The translations under genes and the position numbers were made by a program. From contig CBEVGD010000069.1 in the NCBI GenBank assembly GCA_965549355.1, positions 1 to 10,137 of the forward strand: a DNA stretch of 10,137 bases. The letters run 5' to 3'. Shown one piece after another: positions 1-6,757 of the stretch. Position 1 is the first letter of the stretch, and every line of letters begins with the position of its first letter. Below the pieces are notes generated by a model that did no database searches, was not told where the DNA came from, and saw only the letters and a list, made by a program, of their open reading frames with translations. The DNA comes from M55B120 sp965549355 (lineage in GTDB: Bacteria; Actinomycetota; Humimicrobiia; Humimicrobiales; Humimicrobiaceae).

Positions 1-206
1 CTTTTTTTGTATTATCCGCTTCATCTATATCGACACCGGATTCTTTATAGGAAAACTTCTCTTCCATCTCCACATCCAATATCCAGAATGCTTGCACCGT
101 GATTTAGTCTTGAAGCTATATCCAGAATATCAGAGCTTGGTTGACCATTACCAAATGTTGATAATGCTTCTTTATCTTTATAAGTCTTGTCCCAAAATGG
201 TTCCAT
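1..206 (-). pseudogene. Broken SAM-dependent methyltransferase gene, 5' part only
   Basis: The gene starts at an ATG at 206, 14 bases after the ispF stop, and runs off the left edge. Its first 53 codons begin MEPFWDKTYKDKEALSTFG and reach ILDIGCGDGR at about residues 40-49. That is motif I of class I (Rossmann-fold) methyltransferases, and the opening resembles TehB-like small-molecule methyltransferases. A TAA at 45-47 then ends the frame. In another frame, positions 2-49 read YKESGVDIDEADNTKK, where GVDIDEA matches the following motif II (the acidic strand end that holds the SAM ribose). The gap between the two motifs is only about 15 residues, a few shorter than usual, so a frameshift and perhaps a small deletion separate them. 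No clear Shine-Dalgarno site precedes the ATG. The family call is inference from two motifs. A sequencing error cannot be excluded, and the rest of the gene is outside the window. Confidence 0.6.
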
Positions 207-220
207 AATTATTGGATGAA

Positions 221-688
221 TCATTTCAGAAGGGCGATTGCCTGGACGGCAATCCCTTCTCCCCTGCCGCAGAAACCGAGATGCTCGGTTGTGGTTGCTT
301 TCAAATTGACCCTAACAATATCAATTTTCAGGGTACCGGCGATGTTTTCCTTCATTTCCTTAAAATATTTAAACACCTTTGGTTCCTGGAGGATCAGTAC
401 GGTATCAATATTTTCAATATCAAAACCTTCACCCGACATCTTTTTCCTGACTTCCTCGAGAAGAGTAAGGCTTGATATGTCTTTGTATTTCATATCACTG
501 TCTGGAAAATGTATACCAATATCTCCCAGGCCACAGGCACCGAGTATCGCATCCATTATGGCATGTATCAGGACATCAGCATCTGAATGGCCCTCCAGCC
601 CTTTCCCATACTCCATTTCAACACCGCCCAGGATCAGTTTTCTTCCTTCTGCATATGCATGTACATCAAATCCTATTCCAACTCTCAT
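221..688 (-). CDS. ispF: 2-C-methyl-D-erythritol 2,4-cyclodiphosphate synthase
   Basis: IspF closes 4-diphosphocytidyl-methylerythritol 2-phosphate into the 2,4-cyclodiphosphate with release of CMP, a middle step of the MEP route to isoprenoids; the family is a cytosolic trimer. The 155-residue protein has the normal length. The divalent metal ligands are all present as D8 and H10 (in GIGFDVH) and H42 (in the GHSDADVLIH segment). D56 to D65 carries the DIGIHFPDSD loop, and the C-terminal KATTTE-HLGF-GRGEGIA signature spans residues 130-146. The start at 688 puts the MRVGIGFD opening exactly where homologues begin. The gene lies 16 bases after the ispD stop, with only a weak GAAAG-like ribosome site, so translation is probably helped by coupling to ispD. 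Nothing suggests loss of function. Confidence 0.97.
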   Translation of the reverse strand: MRVGIGFDVHAYAEGRKLILGGVEMEYGKGLEGHSDADVLIHAIMDAILGACGLGDIGIHFPDSDMKYKDISSLTLLEEVRKKMSGEGFDIENIDTVLILQEPKVFKYFKEMKENIAGTLKIDIVRVNLKATTTEHLGFCGRGEGIAVQAIALLK

Positions 689-704
689 AAGCCAAACACT
701 TTCA

Positions 705-1415
705 TTAAGGTTTCCCGTTCTTATTCATAAAAAGCTCTGCAAGAAAAAGATCTATAGGAGTGGTTATCTTTATATTTTCATGCCTTCCCCTGACCACATT
801 TACCTTCCATCCCATCCTCTCTATAAGGCTTGAGTCGTCTGTGCCTATAAAGCCCTCTTTGGAAGCTTTTCTGTGCGCTTCTATTATTTCCCTGTAAAAA
901 AAAGTCTGCGGGGTCTGGGCATGCCATACTGTATCCCGCGGAATAGTCGAATCAATAGTATGTCCGCTTATTCTTTTAATGGTCTCCTTGGCCGGAGCTG
1001 CCAGTATCACGCCTTTTACTCCCGAATCCTTTTTATTGTCATTTATTAATTTTTTTATTGTCGTTTCCACCTCATCGGATGTCACCAGGGGCCTTACTCC
1101 ATCATGGATCAAAACAATATCTGTGGTGGATGGGATACTTGAGATCGCATTAAAGACAGATGCCTGCCTGTGGCTGCCCCCCACTACAAGTTTGCTGACT
1201 TTGGTAAAAGAGTATTTTTCAATAATATCTTCCCTGCAGGATTTTATATAATCCCTGGGAACCGATACATATATTGCATCTATTTTTGAGGATTTTTCAA
1301 ATATTGAGAGTGTGTGTGCAAGAATCGGCTTGTCGTATATATTCAGAAATTGCTTACTGATATTGCTGTTTAATCTGGTACCTTTGCCTGCTGCTGTAAT
1401 AATCGCTACATTCAT
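705..1415 (-). CDS. ispD: 2-C-methyl-D-erythritol 4-phosphate cytidylyltransferase
   Basis: IspD joins CTP and methylerythritol 4-phosphate to give CDP-methylerythritol plus pyrophosphate, two steps before IspF in the MEP pathway. The 236-residue protein has the usual length. The nucleotide-binding opening AAGKGTRL (residues 8-15) with R14 and K21 of SKQF matches the catalytic Arg and Lys of the family. GGSHRQ (79-84), HDGVRPLV (104-111), R160 in IPRDT, TPQ (168-170), TDD (192-194) and K216 in ENIKIT complete the active site. It begins 67 bases after the disA stop. No good Shine-Dalgarno site precedes the ATG at 1415, and no convincing promoter was found in the gap, so expression probably depends on read-through from disA. 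ispE is not in the window, which is common. Confidence 0.96.
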   Translation of the reverse strand: MNVAIITAAGKGTRLNSNISKQFLNIYDKPILAHTLSIFEKSSKIDAIYVSVPRDYIKSCREDIIEKYSFTKVSKLVVGGSHRQASVFNAISSIPSTTDIVLIHDGVRPLVTSDEVETTIKKLINDNKKDSGVKGVILAAPAKETIKRISGHTIDSTIPRDTVWHAQTPQTFFYREIIEAHRKASKEGFIGTDDSSLIERMGWKVNVVRGRHENIKITTPIDLFLAELFMNKNGKP

Positions 1416-1482
1416 AAGTTCTATTGGCTTTCAGAACCGCCGCATTCCTTAAATATTATATAAAACGGCTCTTCCCTTGCTA

Positions 1483-2580
1483 TTATATGCCCCCTCTATT
1501 ATACGGTTCATTATAAAGATAATATTCCGAGTACTTCTTCAGGCGGTCATAAATAGAGTGGGCCCTCACTTTTCCCATTCCTGCAACTTCTGATAATTCG
1601 TCCACACTGGCATCCAAAATACTTTTCATGTTTCCAAATTTTTCTATAAGATTTACGATTATTGAATACGGCAGTCTCCTGACATCAGACAGTATTCTGA
1701 ATCCCCTGGGATGAAGGCTTGATTCCTTAAGATTTCCTTCCGGCTTATATCCAAGCACATGTGCTATCTTGTTCAGATCCAGGAGCTCGTCTCCAGACAG
1801 CCTGCTCAATTTATCCTTTATCTGTTCCGCTTCGGACTTATTGTCCGGATGCTTATAGTCGTTTACTATATTGATAAAATCACTGGACACATTTGCCATG
1901 AGCTCTTCGGCCTGCATGCTTAAGAGCCTTCCATCCACTCCAAGCTCATATATATACTTTTTTACTTCTTTTTCGGTCTTTTGTACAATACTGGACCTCT
2001 GAAGCACGCTGCACACATCAAAGAGCGTTACGAGATCCTCAAGCTCTCTCACAGTAAGGTTGAAGCTCAGATCGCCAAGTCCTTCCTTATATTTTTCCAG
2101 AGTCTGGAGAGCCTGGTTTGCTTTTGAAAGCATCGCTCTGGATTCTTCCAGCATATATTTGATATTGCCTTTATAAATAGTCACTACATCCCTTTTCTGG
2201 GAAATAGATATTACAAGCGTATCTGTCTGTTTGGCTACTCTCTCTGCTGTCCTGTGCCTCGTGCCTGTTTCGGAAGTTTTTATATCGGGTTTTGGAAAAA
2301 GATGAGTATTTGCATACAGTATCCTGCGCCCATTGGAACTCAAGATTATTGCGCCATCCATCTTAGCGAGCTCATAGAACTTGCTCGGAGAAAAACTGCA
2401 TCCAATATAGAAGCCTCCGTTTACCAGCTTAAGCACTTCCTCTGAGTCTCCTATGACTATAAGTCCGCCTGTCTTGCCCTGCAGTATGTACTCTATCCCA
2501 AGCCTGAGTTCGGTTCCGGGGGCAATCTTTTTAAGGCAATCCAGAAGCAGTTCTTCGCGATTTTTATTATTTACAGCCAT
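1483..2580 (-). CDS. disA: DNA integrity scanning diadenylate cyclase DisA
   Basis: DisA condenses two ATP into the second messenger c-di-AMP and lowers this activity when it meets branched DNA; the family is an octamer that moves on DNA. The 365-residue protein shows the three expected parts. The N-terminal DAC domain carries D75-G76-A77 and the GTRHRTAER motif at 106-114 (R108, H109, R110), the residues that bind and position ATP. A mostly helical linker spans about 140-285. The C-terminal helix-hairpin-helix DNA-binding domain contains EVAGMGKVRAHSIYDRL. All catalytic residues are present, so it should be active. An AGGA ribosome site lies 11 bases before the ATG, and a strong promoter-like sequence stands in the 66-base gap after clpC. 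In Firmicutes radA usually lies between clpC and disA; it is absent here. Confidence 0.96.
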   Translation of the reverse strand: MAVNNKNREELLLDCLKKIAPGTELRLGIEYILQGKTGGLIVIGDSEEVLKLVNGGFYIGCSFSPSKFYELAKMDGAIILSSNGRRILYANTHLFPKPDIKTSETGTRHRTAERVAKQTDTLVISISQKRDVVTIYKGNIKYMLEESRAMLSKANQALQTLEKYKEGLGDLSFNLTVRELEDLVTLFDVCSVLQRSSIVQKTEKEVKKYIYELGVDGRLLSMQAEELMANVSSDFINIVNDYKHPDNKSEAEQIKDKLSRLSGDELLDLNKIAHVLGYKPEGNLKESSLHPRGFRILSDVRRLPYSIIVNLIEKFGNMKSILDASVDELSEVAGMGKVRAHSIYDRLKKYSEYYLYNEPYNRGGI

Positions 2581-2610
2581 CTTAAAAGTAATCCTGATAT
2601 TAATATATTA

Positions 2611-2640
2611 ATTATAGCAATTATATTAAAAAACTGTCAG
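2611..2640 (-). promoter_or_regulatory. Candidate housekeeping promoter of disA
   Basis: On the minus strand CTGACA (2635-2640, one mismatch to TTGACA) is separated by 18 bases from a perfect TATAAT (2611-2616). Transcription would start near 2604, giving a leader of about 24 bases that contains the AGGA ribosome site of disA. It fills most of the 66-base clpC-disA gap. No start site has been measured, and AT-rich gaps produce chance matches, but both hexamers are near perfect and well placed. Confidence 0.55.
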
Positions 2641-2646
2641 TAAAAA

Positions 2647-5115
2647 CTATACTTTTAAGACGCTGCCGGAGCTACTAAGTTTCTTTATCTCAAATTGCAT
2701 CTTTTTGTCTTTTGCACTTACAGTTACTTTCTGGCCCGACTTGACCTCTCCGGCTATTATTTTCTCTGAGATCGGGTCCTCAATAAGATTCTGTATAGCT
2801 CTTCGCATGGGCCTTGCTCCCATCAAAGGATCATAGCCTTTTTGAAGCAGCAGGTCTTTGGCGCCTTTTTTGAGCTCTATCATTATGCCCTGAAGCTCAA
2901 GGGCCTGTCCGACTCTTGACATCATAAGGTCCATAATATTAAGTACCTGTTTTTCTGAAAGTTTATGGAATACTATTACTTCATCTATCCGGTTTAGAAA
3001 TTCAGGCCTGAATACCCTTTTTAAGGCACTCATTACTTTCTCCTTGATCTCATCATAGGAAAGGTTCTCTTTATCTATTTTTTTGAATCCCATCGGCGTA
3101 TTCTTCTGTATCTCCCTGGCACCCAGATTAGAAGTCATTATTATTACAGTATTTTTAAAATCTACTCTCTTGCCCTGAGAATCAGTCAGATGGCCGTCCT
3201 CAAATATTTGGAGCAGGATATTGAATACATCCGGATGTGCCTTTTCTATCTCATCCAGAAGTATGACGCTATATGGTTTTCTCCTTACCATTTCAGTCAG
3301 CTGTCCGCCTTCGTCATAACCTACATATCCGGGAGGGGATCCTACAAGTTTTGAGACTGAATGCTTCTCCATATATTCCGACATATCTATCTGTATGAGA
3401 GTCTCTTCCCTGTCAAAAAGAAACTCCGCAATGGTCCTGGCAAGTTCCGTCTTGCCGACTCCGGAAGGCCCCAGAAACATAAAGGAACCAATGGGCCTTT
3501 TTGGGTCTTTGAGGCCGGAACGCGTTCTTCTGATAGCTTTTGATACAGTTTTAATAGCTTGATCCTGTCCTATGACCCTCTTATGAAGCTCATCCTCCAT
3601 ATTCATGAGCCTGGAAGATTCAGTAGAAGTGAGCTTGTATACCGGAACCCCGGTCCAATGGGACAGCACCTCGGCTATCTCATTTTCATCAACTATTTCT
3701 TTGTTTGTTTTAGTGGCACGGTTCTTTTGCTCTTCGATCTCCTTCTTTTCCCCGATCAGCTGTTTTTCTTTATCCCTCAGCTGTGCAGCTTTCTCAAAAT
3801 CCTGATCTTTTATCGATTGCTGTTTTTGTTTTATTATACTTCTGATACTTGCTTCCAGATCCTTCAGATCCGGCGGTGTCATAAGGGTTCTCACTCTTAC
3901 TCTTGAACTGGCTTCATCAATCAGGTCTATGGCTTTATCCGGAAGATATCTGTCGCTTATATACCTCTGCGAAAGCTTTGCCGCCGAAGTGACCGCCTCA
4001 TCGGTAATAGTAAGATTATGAAAGGTCTCATATCTTGCTCTCAGGCCCTTTAATATCTCAATAGTCTCAAATACTGAAGGCTCGTCCACAAATATAGGTT
4101 GGAATCTCCTTTCAAGAGCTTTGTCTTTTTCGACATATTTTCGGTACTCGGTTACTGTAGTGGCGCCTATTGTCTGGATCTCACCTCTTGCAAGCATGGG
4201 TTTTAAGATACTTGCAGCATCAATGGCTCCTTCTGCGGCTCCTGCCCCGACCAGAGTATGGACCTCGTCAATGAATAAGATAATATTCCCATTATCCTTT
4301 ATTTCAGCAAGAACCTTTTTTAATCTTTCTTCAAAATCTCCTCTATATCTGGATCCCGCCACCAGGGCACCGAGGTCAAGTGTAAATATCTTCTTATCTG
4401 AAAGATTGGAAGGGACCTTATTCAATATGATATATTGGGCAAGTCCTTCTACGATAGCTGTCTTTCCTACGCCCGATTCACCTATCAGTATCGGGTTGTT
4501 CTTCGTCCTCCTTGAAAGTATCTGTATGACCCTGTCTATCTCTTTCTTTCTTCCGATAACAGGATCCAGCTTACCTTCTGATGCAAGCAGGGTAAGTTCT
4601 TTTCCGAACTGATTCAACATCTTCAATGTCCTTTTCGGCATACCTGTCCGGGCAGCGGATTTAGGATCAGAATAAAGCGACTGGCTGTTAAGTATCTCTT
4701 TTACTTTGACCTTTACGCTATCCGAAGTCACTCCGAGGCTGTTCAGGACCCTTGCGGCCACGCCTTCTCCTTCTCTGAGCAATCCAAGGAGGATATGTTC
4801 TGTACCGATATAATTATGTCCCATTTGAAGAGCCTCTCTCAGTGAAAGCTCAAGAACTTTTTTTGCCCTGGGGGTAAAAGGTATGTGTTCATAGGATTCA
4901 GAGCTTCCTTTGGTCACCACATCTTTTATTGCGGCTCTTATATCCTTGATGGAAATGCCGAGCTCCTGAAATACTTTTGATGCAATACCTTCTTTTTCAT
5001 CTATCAGTCCCAGCAGTATATGCTCAGTGCCGATATAATTCTGTTTCAAAAAACGGGCCTCATCCTGAGCTTTTACTACTACTTTGCGCGCTCTTTCTGT
5101 AAATCTTTCAAACAT
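2647..5115 (-). CDS. clpC: ATP-dependent unfoldase ClpC (class I HSP100, ClpP partner)
   Basis: ClpC is a cytosolic hexameric unfoldase that threads marked or misfolded proteins into the ClpP protease. The 822-residue protein is complete. Two N-terminal Clp repeats each carry GTEHILLG (Glu31 and Glu106, matching the phosphoarginine-binding glutamates E32 and E106 of Bacillus subtilis ClpC). AAA domain 1 has Walker A GESGVGKT (212-219) and Walker B D283-E284. A middle domain with a UVR-like coiled coil (about 420-460) is the usual site of McsA/MecA-type adaptor contact. AAA domain 2 has Walker A GPSGVGKT (549-556), Walker B D621-E622 and sensor-2 GARPMRR (766-772). MGF at 675-677 fits the hydrophobic-Gly-Phe loop that docks ClpP. 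The gene starts 6 bases after mcsB, and its GGGGGA ribosome site lies in the end of mcsB. No CtsR operator or separate promoter was seen. Confidence 0.97.
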   Translation of the reverse strand: MFERFTERARKVVVKAQDEARFLKQNYIGTEHILLGLIDEKEGIASKVFQELGISIKDIRAAIKDVVTKGSSESYEHIPFTPRAKKVLELSLREALQMGHNYIGTEHILLGLLREGEGVAARVLNSLGVTSDSVKVKVKEILNSQSLYSDPKSAARTGMPKRTLKMLNQFGKELTLLASEGKLDPVIGRKKEIDRVIQILSRRTKNNPILIGESGVGKTAIVEGLAQYIILNKVPSNLSDKKIFTLDLGALVAGSRYRGDFEERLKKVLAEIKDNGNIILFIDEVHTLVGAGAAEGAIDAASILKPMLARGEIQTIGATTVTEYRKYVEKDKALERRFQPIFVDEPSVFETIEILKGLRARYETFHNLTITDEAVTSAAKLSQRYISDRYLPDKAIDLIDEASSRVRVRTLMTPPDLKDLEASIRSIIKQKQQSIKDQDFEKAAQLRDKEKQLIGEKKEIEEQKNRATKTNKEIVDENEIAEVLSHWTGVPVYKLTSTESSRLMNMEDELHKRVIGQDQAIKTVSKAIRRTRSGLKDPKRPIGSFMFLGPSGVGKTELARTIAEFLFDREETLIQIDMSEYMEKHSVSKLVGSPPGYVGYDEGGQLTEMVRRKPYSVILLDEIEKAHPDVFNILLQIFEDGHLTDSQGKRVDFKNTVIIMTSNLGAREIQKNTPMGFKKIDKENLSYDEIKEKVMSALKRVFRPEFLNRIDEVIVFHKLSEKQVLNIMDLMMSRVGQALELQGIMIELKKGAKDLLLQKGYDPLMGARPMRRAIQNLIEDPISEKIIAGEVKSGQKVTVSAKDKKMQFEIKKLSSSGSVLKV

Positions 5116-5121
5116 ATTGTT

Positions 5122-6198
5122 CTAATCCCCCAATATTTTATCTCTAATCAGATCAGCTCTTTTTTGGTCTATATTATCCTCAGTAGCTTTCTTTCCCATC
5201 TCAAAACCCGACACTATATGAGGATCGCTTACCATGCTGATAAGTTTAAAAAAATTAAAATCCCTGATCTTTTCAATTATCCCCAGATCCAGCCCCAGCC
5301 TTAATATAGACAAAAGCTCAAGAGCTTCCTCAAAAGATAATATTTTTGCATATTTGAGCAATCCAAAGGCCCTGCAAACATTATCCTTTGCTCCCAGGAG
5401 ATCCTTCTCAACCAATTTTCTCCGGGAGCTTTCTTCCTCATCAATTATATTTAAGCAAATTGCGTGCATTTCTTCAACTATCTCTTCTTCGCTCTTTCCA
5501 AGAGTCTTTGAGCTCGATATTCTAAAAAGATTACCAATGACTTCAGAATCCTTTCCGGAAAATCCTCCTATTGCACATCCGATCCTTGTCAGATTTTTCA
5601 TAAAATCCGCTATTTCCGGACTGATGGCAAGAGCCGGAAGATGTACCATCAGCGAGATCTCCAGAGCGGTTCCCAGACTTGCCGGGCTGGAAGTAAGATA
5701 ACCCCACTGCTTATCAAAAGAAAAAGACAGCCTGGATTCAAATAATTTTTCGATCTCTACGGCCCTTCTATAAGACTTGTCTATGCTATTTCCGGGCCCG
5801 GATATCTGTATCCTGATATGATCATCCCAGCACAATGGGATCGCAACCATATCTTCCATAGTAGCATGCCCGGGCATGACTAAAATGCCCCTTCCCGGCA
5901 ATTTTGAAATAAAATCGTCATCGACCTGATAATCATTAATCAGCACAAACCTCTGGATATCGCTAATCTTTGACATTCTCAGAAAGCAAAGATCGGAAAG
6001 CTGGTCTATTTTAGATACACAGTCCCTTACAATATCAATCATCCGGTTTTTTTCTTTTATGCTGGACGAGGAAGGAAATTTATAATCTGTTAGATTGCGG
6101 GAGATGCTTACTCTGGAGCTTAGCATGATAGAACTATTTTCCAGATCACTTCTTAAATAACCCTTTTCCCCGGGGACAAAACTTCTTATATCATTCAT
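5122..6198 (-). CDS. mcsB: McsB-like protein, predicted arginine pseudokinase
   Basis: McsB of Firmicutes phosphorylates arginines on damaged proteins to mark them for ClpC-ClpP. Identity rests on length (358; B. subtilis 363), position between mcsA and clpC, and family segments: SSRVSISRN (27-35), HIRIQ (127-131), WGYLTS (165-170), GNLFRIS (222-228) and KSEEEIVEEMH (235-245). The catalytic residues known from McsB and other phosphagen kinases are largely gone. NEEDH reads CWDDH (123-127), the Cys of TSCPTN reads Ser171, RGxYGEGS reads GGFSGKDS (211-218) with Glu replaced by Lys216, the Arg after GTGL is Glu180, and the second Arg of SRIR is Ser31. R29, R34, H127 and R129 remain. The frame is fully open, so selection seems to keep a protein that cannot work as a normal kinase. 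It overlaps mcsA by 8 bases, with GGAGAG 8 bases before the ATG, indicating coupled translation. Confidence 0.88.
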   Translation of the reverse strand: MNDIRSFVPGEKGYLRSDLENSSIMLSSRVSISRNLTDYKFPSSSSIKEKNRMIDIVRDCVSKIDQLSDLCFLRMSKISDIQRFVLINDYQVDDDFISKLPGRGILVMPGHATMEDMVAIPLCWDDHIRIQISGPGNSIDKSYRRAVEIEKLFESRLSFSFDKQWGYLTSSPASLGTALEISLMVHLPALAISPEIADFMKNLTRIGCAIGGFSGKDSEVIGNLFRISSSKTLGKSEEEIVEEMHAICLNIIDEEESSRRKLVEKDLLGAKDNVCRAFGLLKYAKILSFEEALELLSILRLGLDLGIIEKIRDFNFFKLISMVSDPHIVSGFEMGKKATEDNIDQKRADLIRDKILGD

Positions 6199-6727
6199 AA
6201 GTATTTCTCTCCAATTGCTTTATCTTATCTCTGAGCCTTGCAGCTTCTTCAAAATTCTCTACAAAGATCTCCCTCTTCAGCCTATTCCTGAGATCACTTA
6301 TGCTCTTTTCAAGTTTGACATGCCTGGAGGTATTCTCAGGTATCTTCCCCCTGTATTCTATATCCTCATGTATGGCCCTTATTATTGGCAGTAAAATATT
6401 TTTGAACTCAATATAGCAATGCGGGCACCCCATTTTGCCAAGCTTCTTTATTTTCTTAAGATCTGTGCCACAGGATGAACAGCTCCTGTTTTTCTTTATA
6501 TTAAGATTTTCCAGAGTCTTATTGATCTTATAATCATATGGCCGTTCCGAATCAGATTGAAAAATCCTGTATAAAATCTTATTGAGGTCCTTATAAAAAT
6601 CATCTTCTGAAAAAAACGTAAAATCTTTTGCGCATTCCGAACAGATATTTACTTTTTCCACATTATCGTTCTGGACCCTTATAAGGTGTACTGTTGCTAT
6701 ATTCTTTTTACAAAAGTCACATGTCAT
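6191..6727 (-). CDS. mcsA: McsA, zinc-binding activator of McsB
   Basis: McsA is a small cytosolic zinc protein that in Firmicutes binds McsB, activates it and helps connect it to ClpC. All four CxxC pairs expected of the family are present: C3/C6, C29/C32, C83/C86 and C101/C104, enough to bind two or more zinc ions. A UVR domain (about 141-174, containing FENFEEAARLRDKIKQLE-type spacing) forms the C-terminal helical hairpin, and GKIP (127-130) precedes it as in homologues. The length of 178 is normal. GGTGA lies about 6 bases before the ATG at 6727. The gene follows lysS after 30 bases and overlaps mcsB by 8. In Bacillus ctsR sits directly upstream; here there is none. McsA looks fully functional, in contrast with its partner McsB. 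Confidence 0.94.
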   Translation of the reverse strand: MTCDFCKKNIATVHLIRVQNDNVEKVNICSECAKDFTFFSEDDFYKDLNKILYRIFQSDSERPYDYKINKTLENLNIKKNRSCSSCGTDLKKIKKLGKMGCPHCYIEFKNILLPIIRAIHEDIEYRGKIPENTSRHVKLEKSISDLRNRLKREIFVENFEEAARLRDKIKQLERNTYE

Positions 6728-6757
6728 TATTTATCACCAATATATTAACTATTTTTA

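Noticed and set aside
216..833. A 205-codon plus-strand open frame
   Set aside because: It is antisense to ispF and the end of ispD, which have complete catalytic motifs. Its protein is low-complexity Ser/Pro/Ile-rich with no recognisable domain.
1433..1471. Seven-base-pair AGAGCCG/CGGTTCT pairing and a TATAAT in the disA-ispD gap
   Set aside because: The pairing needs a G-U and a loop of about 25 bases or more. The TATAAT has no acceptable -35 at 16-18 bases, so neither a terminator nor a promoter is supported.
4121..4612. A 163-codon plus-strand open frame
   Set aside because: It is the reverse complement of conserved clpC sequence around AAA domain 1, so a shadow frame.
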